A DNA stretch of 64,000 nucleotides, taken from the NCBI RefSeq assembly GCF_028583545.1, contig NZ_CP087107.1:394501-458500 (forward strand), read 5' to 3'. The notes under the pieces were generated by a model that was not told where the DNA came from, ran no database searches, and saw nothing but the letters and a program-made list of their open reading frames with translations. This document shows, piece by piece, positions 18,955 to 27,579 of this stretch (position 1 is the first letter of the stretch; every line of letters begins with the position of its first letter). Origin of the DNA: Methylobacterium sp. NMS14P. GTDB taxonomy: Bacteria > Pseudomonadota > Alphaproteobacteria > Rhizobiales > Beijerinckiaceae. The translations under genes were made by a program, and so were the position numbers.

Positions 18955-20054
18955 GCGTCGCTCCTGCTGCGCGGAAAGCCGTTCTGGTGGAGGAGATCGC
19001 GCCAGACGCCGTCTGTTCCGAAGGCGCCGGACTTCGAGACGACCGGCAGGCCGTCCCAGCGGCCGCCCCGGAGGGTGGAGCGGGGCAGGCCGGGCGCGAC
19101 CTGCCCGGTGACGTCGAGGCGCGCGGCGGAGAGGGCGAGGCAGAGCGCCTTCAGGGTCTCGCCGCCGGCGACCAGCAGCGTGCCGGGCCGCGGGATGCGG
19201 TCGATCACGCCCGCGAAGGCGGCGGCGATCCGCGCCGCGGCGTCCTCGCGGGCGGTGCCCTCGGGCAGCGCGAGGCTCGCGAGGACGACGCCGTCGCGGT
19301 CGAGGCGCGCGGCCACCGCGGCGGCAGGGTCGGGGTCGCTCGCCGACAGGACGAGGTGGCGGGTGCCGCAGGCCGCGAGCTGCGCCGCGGTCTCGGGCCG
19401 GTCCGAGCCGAACAGGCCGAGGACCGGGCCGGCGAGCCGGTCGTCGCCCGGCGCCGCCGCGCCGCGCGCCAGGGCGGCGGCGAGGCCGCCGCTGCCGCAC
19501 CACAGGACCGGACCGTCTGCCGGCAGCGCCGCGACGGCGGCGAGGTCCTCGTCCGTCCGGGCATCGTAGACGGCGACGCCGTCCACCGGACCGTCCGTCA
19601 CCGACGCCCGGCGGGCGGGGAGACCGGCCTCGCACAGGGCCCGCGCGATGTCCCCCGAGACCGGGAGCCAGCCGTCGGCCCGCCGCGCCCGCTGCCGGCC
19701 CTCCACCGTCACCCGGCCCTGGACGGGGAAGGCCGGGGCCACGATGCAGCGCCGCCACGCGCCCACCTTCACCGTGGCCGCGAGCTCGGCCGCCCAGGGG
19801 CCGCGCAGGAGGCTGTCGAGCTTCCTGAAGGCGATGTCCGCGCCGTCGAGCAGCGGGGCGAGCCCGCCGGCGATCCGCGCGGCTTCCGCCGCGGCGCGCT
19901 CGCGCGTGCCGGCATCGACGGCGAGGGAGCCCGAGGCCCGGTCCGGCAGGATGCCCGGCCACGCGACCGGGACGGTCCCGCAGAGGCCCGTGAGGCCGGC
20001 CGCCGTGTCGAGGGTTCCGGTCAGGTCGTCGGCGATGAGGCGCAGGGTCGGCAT
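18951..20054 (-). CDS. Four-carbon acid sugar kinase (DUF1537 family)
   Basis: A 367-residue member of the DtnK/DenK/OtnK kinase family: IADDLTGTLDTAAGL at the N-terminus, FRKLDSLLRGPWAAEL in the substrate lobe, and LLVAGGETLKALC plus a Gly-rich SKSGAFGT near the C-terminal ATP site. It phosphorylates four-carbon sugar acids such as D-threonate or erythronate at C4. It overlaps the PdxA2-like gene by four bases and follows the MFS gene by 12 bases. The protein is at the short end of the family's usual ~400-420 residues. The stereochemistry of the substrate is not deducible. Confidence 0.85.
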
Positions 20055-20066
20055 CGGGGCGCGGCG

Positions 20067-21398
20067 TCAGACCTTGGCGGGGCTGGCGCCGGTGGCCATC
20101 GCGTCGCCCGCGGCCTCCTCGTCACGGCTCTTCAGCGGCGCGATCTCGCCGACGATGAACAGGTACGCGCAGGCGCCGACGATGCTGAGGGTGCCGGCCA
20201 CCGCGAGCGGCACCACGAAGGACCCCTTGGTGATCGAGACCATCACGCCGGTGAAGGTGGTGAGCGCGATGCCCGCGAGGTTCGAGGCGAAGTTCTGGAT
20301 GCCGGAGATCGAGGCGACGTGGGCCGGCGTCGGCGCGACGTCGCCCGGCAGCGTCCAGATGTTGGCGCCGGCGAAGGCGAGGCCGGAATACGAGATCGCC
20401 AGGAGGGTCAGGGCCGCGCCGTCCCCCGGCACGAGGGGAGCCAGCGCCACCACCGAGGAGGCGAGCAGGCCGCCGACGAGGCAGGTCTTGCGGGCGGCGG
20501 TGAGGCTCCAGCCGCTCTTGAACAGGCGGTCGGACAGGTAGCCGCCGAGCCAGCCGGCCGGGATCGCCACGAGGCCGGGCAGCAGGCCGAGCGTGCCGAG
20601 CTTGGCGAGCGAGAAGCCGCGGGACTCGGTGAGATAGGACGGGAACCAGGTCGTGTAGAAGTAGATGACGAAGTTCAGGCAGAAGAACCCGATCATCATG
20701 CCCCAGATCGTCCGGTAGCGGAACAGCTCGGCGTAGCGGATCTTCCTGGCGCCGGCCTTCACGGCGTAGTCGGCCTCGAGGACGGCGAGCTGCTCCGCCG
20801 AGACGGCCGCGTGGTTCTTCGGATCGCGGTAGACGAGGTACCACACCACCATCCACACGAGCCCGATGCTGCCCGTGACGAGGAAGGCCTCGCGCCAGCC
20901 GAAATTGGCGATGAGGAATGCCACGAGCGGCAAGGTCATGGCCGAGCCGACGCGGGAGCCGGAGGCCCAGATGCCGGTGGCGAGGCCGCGCTCGGAGCGG
21001 CGGAACCACAGGGACGTCACCTTGGCGTTCACGGGGTAGCAGAACGCCTCGCCGATCCCCAGCACCATGCGGCAGGCGATGAGCGACGCGACACCGCCCG
21101 CGAAGGCCGTGGCCAGCGTCGCCACCGACATGATCAGCGTGGCGACCGTGTAGGTGAGGCGCGAGCCGAACTTGTCGATCAGCCAGCCGCCCGGCAGCTG
21201 CATCAGCACGTAGGACCAGAAGAAGGCCGACAGGATCAGGCCCATCAGGGCCGGATCGATCCCGTACTCCTTCTGGATCATCGGCACGGCGACGCCGAGA
21301 TTGGCGCGGTCGATGTAGTTGATCGCCACCGCCAGGAAGCACATCAGCACGATGAGCCAGCGCTGCTTCGGCAGTGGAATGGATGTGTGTCCCGTCAC
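20067..21398 (-). CDS. MFS sugar-acid importer (anion:cation symporter family)
   Basis: A 443-residue major-facilitator protein with twelve predicted helices and the ACS-family signature near the start (INYIDRANLGVAVPMIQKEYG). Relatives import tartrate, glucarate, galactonate or phthalate. The GTG start at 21398 is chosen because GGGAGG precedes it at good spacing. Cotranscribed with the acid-sugar kinase, it is the probable importer of the pathway substrate. Confidence 0.85.
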   Translation of the reverse strand: MTGHTSIPLPKQRWLIVLMCFLAVAINYIDRANLGVAVPMIQKEYGIDPALMGLILSAFFWSYVLMQLPGGWLIDKFGSRLTYTVATLIMSVATLATAFAGGVASLIACRMVLGIGEAFCYPVNAKVTSLWFRRSERGLATGIWASGSRVGSAMTLPLVAFLIANFGWREAFLVTGSIGLVWMVVWYLVYRDPKNHAAVSAEQLAVLEADYAVKAGARKIRYAELFRYRTIWGMMIGFFCLNFVIYFYTTWFPSYLTESRGFSLAKLGTLGLLPGLVAIPAGWLGGYLSDRLFKSGWSLTAARKTCLVGGLLASSVVALAPLVPGDGAALTLLAISYSGLAFAGANIWTLPGDVAPTPAHVASISGIQNFASNLAGIALTTFTGVMVSITKGSFVVPLAVAGTLSIVGACAYLFIVGEIAPLKSRDEEAAGDAMATGASPAKV

Positions 21399-21436
21399 GG
21401 TCTCGCCCTCCCGTCCTGTCGTGTTCCGGCCGCCGG

Positions 21437-22879
21437 TCAGGTGCGCGGGGCGTCGTCCATCAGGACCTTGCCCGGGTTCATCAGGCCGGCGGGATCGAGG
21501 ACCCCCTTGATCGCCCGCATCAGCTCGAGCTCCAGCGGGTCGGTGACGCGGGCGAGGCGGCCCCGGTTGGACAGGCCGATGCCGTGCTCGGCGCTGATCG
21601 CGCCGCGCTGCAGCCGCGTCTCGTCGTCGACGATGCCGTTGATGAGCGCCACGAGCCGCTCGGCCTCGCGGCCGTCGGCGATCGCGGCGCGGTCGATCAG
21701 CGCGCAGACGTGGATGTTGCCGTCGCCGATATGGCCGTGCATCGCCACGCGGGCCCGGGGCACCGCCTCCTGGATCCGCTTCTCGACGTTGACGGCGAAC
21801 GCGGCCTGACGGTCCAGCGGCACGGCGCTGTCGTGGGAGACCACGAGCCCGGAGCGCTTGTTGCCCTCCGAGACGCTGTGGCGGACCTTCCAGATCGCCT
21901 TGGCCTGCGCCGCGCTCGCGGCGACCAGCGCGTCCGAGATCAGCGCGCGCTCCAGGGCCTCGCCCAGCGCGGCCTCGAGCGGCGTCGCGAGGTCCGTGCC
22001 GGCCAGCGTGTCGGTGAGCTCGATGATGAGATACCAGGGCGCGTCGAGGCCGAACGGGATCGCCGTGTCCGGCACGTGGTCGCGGATCGCCTCGATCTGG
22101 CTGCGGGACATGATCTCCAGCGAGCCCAGCCGGTCGCCGACATGGGCGCGCAGCAGGCCCATCACCGCCAGCGCCGCATCGACGCCGGGCAGCATGGCCA
22201 GGGCCGTGACCGAGACGCGCGGCTTGGCGAAGAGCTTGAGCACGGCGCCCGTGATGACGCCGAGCGTGCCCTCGGCGCCGATGAAGAGCTGCTTCAGGTC
22301 GTAGCCGGTGTTGTCCTTCCGCAGGGCGCGCAGGCCGTCGAAGATCCGGCCGTCCGGCAGCACCGCCTCGATGCCGAGGACGAGGTCCCGGGTCGGTCCG
22401 TAGCGCAGGACGGCCGTGCCGCCCGCGTTGGTGCCGATGTTGCCGCCGATCTGGCAGGAGCCCTCGGCCCCGAGGCTCAAGGGAAAATAGCGGTCCGCCG
22501 CCTCGGCCGCGGCCTGGATGTCGGCCAGGACGCAGCCGGCCTCGACCGTGATGGTGTTGGCGAGCGGGCTCACCGCGCGGATCGCCCGCATCCGGTCGAG
22601 GCGGATCACGAGATTGCGGCCCGGCGCCGTCGGCGTGCCGCCGCCGCACAGGCCGGTATTGCCGCCCTGAGGGACGACGGCGACGCCTTCGCGACGCGCG
22701 AGGGCGACGACCTGCGACACCTCGGCGACGGTGCCGGGCTTCACCACCGCGTCGGCTTGGCCGTGATAGCGCTCGCGCCAATCGGTGACGTAGGGGGCCA
22801 GATCGCCCTCCGGCCCGATCACGTTGCGCGGGCCCACGATGGCGGCCAGGCGATCGACGAAGCCCTCAGCATCACGCAT
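21437..22879 (-). CDS. FAD-linked 2-hydroxyacid dehydrogenase (GlcD-like), first gene of the sugar-acid operon
   Basis: A 480-residue FAD-dependent oxidase of the glycolate/D-lactate/D-2-hydroxyglutarate dehydrogenase group. The FAD-binding segment VVPQGGNTGLCGGG and GGNIGTNAGGTAVLRYG lie in the first 170 residues. The C-terminal cap holds the metal/substrate motif VAMHGHIGDGNIHV and ends with GLMNPGKVL. It should oxidise a D-2-hydroxy acid to the 2-keto acid. The start MRDAEGFVDR at 22879 is backed by GGGGAGG. It heads a six-gene operon and lies 38 bases before the MFS gene. Confidence 0.85.
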   Translation of the reverse strand: MRDAEGFVDRLAAIVGPRNVIGPEGDLAPYVTDWRERYHGQADAVVKPGTVAEVSQVVALARREGVAVVPQGGNTGLCGGGTPTAPGRNLVIRLDRMRAIRAVSPLANTITVEAGCVLADIQAAAEAADRYFPLSLGAEGSCQIGGNIGTNAGGTAVLRYGPTRDLVLGIEAVLPDGRIFDGLRALRKDNTGYDLKQLFIGAEGTLGVITGAVLKLFAKPRVSVTALAMLPGVDAALAVMGLLRAHVGDRLGSLEIMSRSQIEAIRDHVPDTAIPFGLDAPWYLIIELTDTLAGTDLATPLEAALGEALERALISDALVAASAAQAKAIWKVRHSVSEGNKRSGLVVSHDSAVPLDRQAAFAVNVEKRIQEAVPRARVAMHGHIGDGNIHVCALIDRAAIADGREAERLVALINGIVDDETRLQRGAISAEHGIGLSNRGRLARVTDPLELELMRAIKGVLDPAGLMNPGKVLMDDAPRT

Positions 22880-22917
22880 GGCGACCTCCCCCGGGCGCGG
22901 AGCGCTGCTCCGGCGTC

Positions 22918-22945
22918 CAACTTGTTGTAAAGTTGATAGCCAACT
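22918..22945. promoter_or_regulatory. Candidate GntR/FadR operator of the sugar-acid operon
   Basis: CAACTT (22918-22923) and AAGTTG (22930-22935) are perfect inverted 6-mers around a 6-base spacer. AGTTG (22931-22935) also pairs with CAACT (22941-22945). The 8-mer CAACTTGT reappears inverted as ACAAGTTG at 23093-23100, nearer the GntR gene. The arrangement suits a FadR-type repressor acting on both divergent transcripts. Confidence 0.5.
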
Positions 22946-23220
22946 ACGCGGCGTTGTGGGGGCGGTCAAGAGGATGTGGTCGCCAGATTCGAGACAGCTC
23001 CCGGCAGCCCGTCCGCGTCGCAGCGCCGGTATCCACCGGATCAAACGGTTCGCGACGGGCTGTGTCGACGGAGGCTGGCCTTACATGTTTTTACAAGTTG
23101 GGTGACTGCGGCGCTGCGATGTGGCAGGCTGCCGGTTCCTCGAAGCGACAGCCGGCCCCGTGGCCGCGCGGGAACGGTCAGCCAGTGACAGCACCCCTAG
23201 CCCCGGCGCCGGAGGCGCCG

Positions 23221-23922
23221 ATGCCTCGGCCGACGAGCCTTGTGGATACGGTCTACCGCGCGATCGTCGGCGGTATCGCGGACGGCACGTACGCGCCGAA
23301 CGACCGTCTGCCGAGCGAGCACGACCTGGCGGGACAATTCGGGGTCTCGCGTCCCGTCGTGCGCTCCGCCCTCGACCGGCTGAGACGCGAGGGCGCCATC
23401 GTGTCCCGCCGCGGCGCGGGAAGCTTCGTCCGGGCGGCCGAGGTGAAGCAGAAGCTCGGCTTCGCCCCCGTCGAGAGCATCGCCGACATCCAGCGCTGCT
23501 ACGAGTTCCGCCTGACCATCGAGCCCGATGCGGCCTTCCACGCCGCCCTGCGGCGGGACGGTCCGGCGCTGCGGGCTATCGAGGCCGCCCTGGACCTGCT
23601 CGCGACGGCGACGCGCCAGGAGCAGCACCGGGAGGATGCCGACTTCGCGTTCCATCACGCGATCGCGGAGGCGTCCAACAACCACTATTACGCGGCCTCG
23701 CTCCAGGCGCTGCGCTCGCACATCGCCGTCGGCATGAAGATCCACGGCCTCTCGCTGCTCGGGCCGAATTCCGGCCTCAGGGGCGTGTTCGACGAGCACG
23801 AGGCGATCTTCCGCGCGCTCCGCGATGGCGAGGCGGAGGCCGCGCGCAGCACGATGGCCGCGCATATACGGACCTCGCGGGACCGCCTGTTCGAGGGGCG
23901 GCTGCTCGATCTGTCGCTGTAA
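23221..23922 (+). CDS. GntR-family (FadR subfamily) regulator of the sugar-acid operon
   Basis: A 233-residue GntR protein with an N-terminal winged helix (LPSEHDLAGQFGVSRPVVRSALDRL) and an all-helical FCD ligand domain, including DADFAFHHAIAEASNNHYY with the usual metal/ligand histidines. The start at 23221 follows GGAGG by seven bases; longer in-frame versions exist but lack family similarity. Divergent from the FAD oxidase gene, it is the likely repressor of the catabolic operon, released by a sugar-acid intermediate. Confidence 0.85.
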   Translation: MPRPTSLVDTVYRAIVGGIADGTYAPNDRLPSEHDLAGQFGVSRPVVRSALDRLRREGAIVSRRGAGSFVRAAEVKQKLGFAPVESIADIQRCYEFRLTIEPDAAFHAALRRDGPALRAIEAALDLLATATRQEQHREDADFAFHHAIAEASNNHYYAASLQALRSHIAVGMKIHGLSLLGPNSGLRGVFDEHEAIFRALRDGEAEAARSTMAAHIRTSRDRLFEGRLLDLSL

Positions 23923-24145
23923 CGCCAGCCGCTTCAGCGCGGCGGGGCAGGGCGGTCACAGGACGGGGTCGCGCGGCGGAGGTGTTCGGATCCGGCGGGA
24001 CGGGCACGCGCGTCGGCACGGGCAGGCCCGCTGGCGGCGAGAGCGACGTGGACGCGACCCGCGCCGCACGATCACCTGGGCATTGACGGGTCGCCTCGTG
24101 CCAATAGGCCCGGCTTGCAAGCAAAAGCGGCTAATCGGCCAGAAA

Positions 24146-24160
24146 TTAACCAAAGCTTAA
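24146..24160. promoter_or_regulatory. CtrA-type box 1 (TTAACC-N5-TTAA)
   Basis: TTAACCAAAGCTTAA matches the full CtrA consensus TTAA-N7-TTAA, including the favoured CC after the first half-site. It lies ~87 bases before the rpfF ATG. Chance occurrence is unlikely in DNA of this GC content. Confidence 0.6.
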
Positions 24161-24217
24161 TTATCTGAGGAGGGCCGGCTCCGGCCGCCTAGCTCCGCGG
24201 CGCCGGCCGCGATACGG

Positions 24218-24232
24218 TTAAGGACCACTTAA
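24218..24232. promoter_or_regulatory. CtrA-type box 2 (TTAA-N7-TTAA)
   Basis: TTAAGGACCACTTAA is a second exact TTAA-N7-TTAA element, centred 22 bases before the rpfF ATG and 72 bases (about seven helical turns) from box 1. It also forms the dyad GTTAAG/CTTAAC. Its place near the translation start suggests an effect on initiation. Confidence 0.55.
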
Positions 24233-24246
24233 CGGATCCAAATGAA

Positions 24247-25260
24247 ATGGCGTCTATTACAGGTCTCGCCAAGGATTTGGTGCCTTACCCCGGTCCTGTG
24301 CCGCTGCGGCGGCGGCCGGCGCCCGCGCGGCGACCGAGCGAGTCGCGGATCGCTCCGGCCGTATCGCCCGCCGATCCCGGCATCTCCGAGCTCGCTCAGA
24401 TCGAAGTCGATTTCGAAGCCGGCAGCAACACCCTGTGGGCCTTCATGCGCCCGCACGGGCGCCCGTGCCAGAATCCCGAGATGCTGGCCGACTTCAGCCG
24501 GCTGCAGGATGACATCGAGCGCGTCTTCGGCAACGGCGGTCCTGACCTGAACTATTTTGTCTTCGGATCACGATTTCCCGGCGTGTTCAGTCTCGGCGGT
24601 GATCTGAACCTGTTCGCGAGCAAGATCCGTGCGGGCGACGAGGCCGCGCTGGTCGGTTACGGCAACGCGTGCGTCGATGTTCTTCACCGCAACATGAACG
24701 GTCTGAATCTGCCGATCATCACGATCGGCCTCGTTCAGGGCGACGCGCTGGGCGGGGGGTTCGAGGGCCTGCTCTCGTTCGATGTGATCATCGCCGAGAA
24801 GGGCACCAAGTTCGGCTTTCCGGAGATACTCTTCGGGCTCTTTCCCGGTATGGGAGCGTACAGCTTCCTCGCCCGCCGTCTGGGGACCATCAAGGCTCAG
24901 GAGATGATTCTCGATGGAAGAACCTACACCGCCGAAGAGATGCACGAACTGGGGATCGTTCACATCCTCGCCGAGCGTGGCCAGGGCGAGGCCGCCGTGC
25001 GCGCCTACATCGCCGGCAACCGTCGGCGGCGCAACGGGCAGCAGGCGATCTATCAGGCCGCCCGCGAGGTCAATCGCATATCGTTGGAGGAACTGAGAAA
25101 GATCGTTGCGGTCTGGGCGGCCGCCGCGATGAACCTCACGGACAGGGATCTGAGCATCATGGAGCGGCTTGTTCTGGCCCAGGACAAGCTCAGGGGAAAA
25201 GCCCAGGCCGCCCAGGCCCGCACGGTGCCGGCACGGGAGCTGTCGGCGTCAACTCGCTAG
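24247..25260 (+). CDS. rpfF: RpfF-like DSF (cis-2-unsaturated fatty acid) signal synthase
   Basis: A 337-residue crotonase-fold protein. The segment from PIITIGLVQGDALGGGFEG to GFPEILFGLFPGMGAYSFLA is the diagnostic RpfF region. Glu173 and Glu193 match the two catalytic glutamates of Xanthomonas RpfF, with the same 20-residue spacing. RpfF both dehydrates 3-hydroxyacyl-ACP and releases the cis-2-enoic acid, a diffusible quorum signal. An N-terminal extension of ~45 residues, Pro/Arg-rich, is longer than in typical RpfF (~290 residues). The gene ends tail-to-tail with a GGDEF-EAL gene, overlapping it by 12 bases. Two CtrA boxes upstream suggest cell-cycle control. An ordinary enoyl-CoA hydratase is unlikely given the motif. 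Confidence 0.85.
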   Translation: MASITGLAKDLVPYPGPVPLRRRPAPARRPSESRIAPAVSPADPGISELAQIEVDFEAGSNTLWAFMRPHGRPCQNPEMLADFSRLQDDIERVFGNGGPDLNYFVFGSRFPGVFSLGGDLNLFASKIRAGDEAALVGYGNACVDVLHRNMNGLNLPIITIGLVQGDALGGGFEGLLSFDVIIAEKGTKFGFPEILFGLFPGMGAYSFLARRLGTIKAQEMILDGRTYTAEEMHELGIVHILAERGQGEAAVRAYIAGNRRRRNGQQAIYQAAREVNRISLEELRKIVAVWAAAAMNLTDRDLSIMERLVLAQDKLRGKAQAAQARTVPARELSASTR

Positions 25261-27579
25261 CTTCGTCAGGGGCTCCGCGGCCGCGAGCATGGTCCGGATC
25301 TGTGGCGCGGCGACCGGACGGCTGAAGACGTAGCCCTGGATCAGATCACAGCCCTCCGCGCGGAGGATGGAGAGTTGCGTCTCGGTCTCGACGCCCTCGA
25401 CGACGATGGCCATCCCGATGCTTCTTCCCATGCCGACGATCGCCCGGATGATCGCGGTCGACTCGGTCTTCCTGTCCAGATCCGACACGAACGACCGGTC
25501 GATCTTCAACTTGTCGAAGGCGAAATTTCTCAGGGAGCTCAGGGACGAGTAGCCCGTTCCGAAGTCGTCGATCGACAGGCGGATCCCGAGCTGGCGGAGC
25601 TTGTTGATGGTCTCGACGATCTTGTGCGTCGCGCCCAGCGTCACGCTCTCCGTGATCTCGAGCTCCAGGCGATGCGCCGGGAGGCCGGAGCGGTTCAGCG
25701 CGCCGATGACGTGGAAGGCCAGCTGCGGATCGCCGAACTGACGCGGCGACATGTTGACCGCGACGCTCACGGTCGACGGCCACTTCCGGGCCTCGCGGCA
25801 CGCTTCGTTCAGGACCCAGTTGCCGAGCTGGACGATGAGCCCCGTGTCCTCGGCCACCGGGATGAAGTCCGACGGCGGGATGTATCCGGAGACGGGGTGC
25901 TGCCACCGAAGCAAGGCCTCGCAGCTCACGATCGCACCGGTGCTCGAGTCGACGATCGGCTGATAGTGAAGCTCCAGCTCCCCGTTGGTCAGAGCGGCCC
26001 GGAGATCCGACTCGAGGGCGTGCCGCGCGCGCGTGGCCGCCTCCATCTCGTGCTGGAAGATCTTGAACCCGCTCCTGCCGGCCCCCTTGATGGCGTAGAG
26101 GGCTATGTCGGCGCATTTCAGCAATCTGTCCTCGTCGTTGGCGTGGAACGGGGCGATCGCGATGCCGATCGAGGCGCCGACCGTGACGTGATTGCCGTCG
26201 ATATCGAAAGGCCGCTCCAGTTCTTGCAGGACGCGCTGCGCGAGATCCTCCGCGACGGCCGGCGACGTGACGGATTGCTGGACGATGACGAACTCATCGC
26301 CGCCGAGGCGGGCGACCGATCCGGATAGCGCCCCGATCCCGCGCAGCCGGTCCGCGACCATCTGCAGCAATCTGTCTCCGGCCGGGTGCCCCATCGTGTC
26401 GTTGATGACTTTGAAGTGGTCGAGGTCGAGCAGGTGGACCGCGAAATCTCCCTTGCTGCTGGCGCTGGCCTTCAGCGCCTGGGAGACCTTGGCCTTGAAG
26501 CTGCTTCGATTCAGCAGGCCGGTCAGATCGTCGTAACTCGCCATCTGCTGAATGCGGGCCTCGTTCCGACGCCGCTCGGTGATGTCCTCGAAGATGATGA
26601 CGTAGCCCTTCTCGGCGGTCCGCCGCTGCATCAAGGACACCACGCGATCGTCGGGGAGGATCAAGACCAGATTCCCTGATCTCAACGCATTCGACGCCGC
26701 CGAGAACGTCGAGAGTGTCGAGCCGCGTCCCGCTGTTCTCTCATCGACGATGGCGCGGCTCAATTTGTACAGCGATTTGGCCGTGGAGTTGGTGTGGATC
26801 CGGCTCGAGGGAATGCCCGATATCGAGAGGAACTGGTCGTTCCAGACCTGGAGGCGGCCGCGCGCGTCGAACATGCACAGCCCGTGCGACATGTTCCGCA
26901 ACGCGATGTCGAAGAGATTGGCCTGGGCCTGGAATTTCTCGGCGAGCGCCTCCTTCTCCCGCGTCGTGACCAGGGCCGACACGATGATCTCGCGCGTGCT
27001 GAGCGTGATGTCGATCATGCCATAGGCGAACAGGAGCGACAGGATGCCGAGCGAGGCCCGCTCGCCGTCGCCGGACACCAGCAGACCCGCCGAGAGCGGC
27101 ATCGCCGACAGGAGAACCTGCGCGATGGCCAGCAGGGGGCGGCCCGCGTTGCGGCCCGAGATGCCTGCGGCGTAACCGATGGTGAACGTGGGGGTGATGA
27201 CCTGGAGCGCGAGATTGGACGACCGGGTCGTGATGAGAAACGACAGGATGCCGAGCGACGCGGCGTAGGCGAACGCTCCGATGGAGAAGTATTTCTCCCA
27301 GATTTCGTACCGATCGTACTTCTCCGGCCCCTTCGTCAGGTAAACCCGAGCGAGTAGGATGCGGGTGAGCCCGATCAGGCCGACCGCGAACGCGGTCAGG
27401 GTGATTGCCCGATCATCGGACCAGAACGCCGCGGCCGTGGCGACGATCGTGCCGGACGCGGCGCCGACCGCGAGAGATGCGAAGGGTTGATACAGCCCGT
27501 CGACGAGCGAACGCTTCACGTCGCGCGAGAGCAGGGCGTCTTCAGCCAGTGCGGCCCGCAGTTTGGAATACAGTCCCAA
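25249..27579 (-). CDS. Membrane PAS-GGDEF-EAL c-di-GMP enzyme, possible DSF receptor
   Basis: A 776-residue protein. Residues ~33-196 hold about six membrane helices, ~210-335 a PAS domain (IALRNMSHGLCMFDARGRLQ) and ~345-505 a GGDEF domain with intact GGDEF (426-430). An EAL domain follows from ~515, with intact EAL (554-556), EITES and DDFGTGYSS (671-679). Both cyclase and phosphodiesterase activities are therefore possible; an RXXD inhibitory site is not seen before GGDEF. The PAS-GGDEF-EAL order next to rpfF recalls RpfR, the cytosolic DSF receptor of Burkholderia, but here the N-terminus is membranous. A TTAACC half-site (27691-27696, minus strand) lies ~110 bases upstream. Confidence 0.9.
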   Translation of the reverse strand: MGLYSKLRAALAEDALLSRDVKRSLVDGLYQPFASLAVGAASGTIVATAAAFWSDDRAITLTAFAVGLIGLTRILLARVYLTKGPEKYDRYEIWEKYFSIGAFAYAASLGILSFLITTRSSNLALQVITPTFTIGYAAGISGRNAGRPLLAIAQVLLSAMPLSAGLLVSGDGERASLGILSLLFAYGMIDITLSTREIIVSALVTTREKEALAEKFQAQANLFDIALRNMSHGLCMFDARGRLQVWNDQFLSISGIPSSRIHTNSTAKSLYKLSRAIVDERTAGRGSTLSTFSAASNALRSGNLVLILPDDRVVSLMQRRTAEKGYVIIFEDITERRRNEARIQQMASYDDLTGLLNRSSFKAKVSQALKASASSKGDFAVHLLDLDHFKVINDTMGHPAGDRLLQMVADRLRGIGALSGSVARLGGDEFVIVQQSVTSPAVAEDLAQRVLQELERPFDIDGNHVTVGASIGIAIAPFHANDEDRLLKCADIALYAIKGAGRSGFKIFQHEMEAATRARHALESDLRAALTNGELELHYQPIVDSSTGAIVSCEALLRWQHPVSGYIPPSDFIPVAEDTGLIVQLGNWVLNEACREARKWPSTVSVAVNMSPRQFGDPQLAFHVIGALNRSGLPAHRLELEITESVTLGATHKIVETINKLRQLGIRLSIDDFGTGYSSLSSLRNFAFDKLKIDRSFVSDLDRKTESTAIIRAIVGMGRSIGMAIVVEGVETETQLSILRAEGCDLIQGYVFSRPVAAPQIRTMLAAAEPLTKLAS

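Larger units (their letters stand above)
23923..24246. other. Intergenic region upstream of rpfF
   Basis: A 324-base gap that turns A+T-rich from about 24120. It contains two CtrA-type boxes (listed separately) and TTAATTATCT at 24157-24166, which could include a -10 element. No small gene is apparent. Confidence 0.5.
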
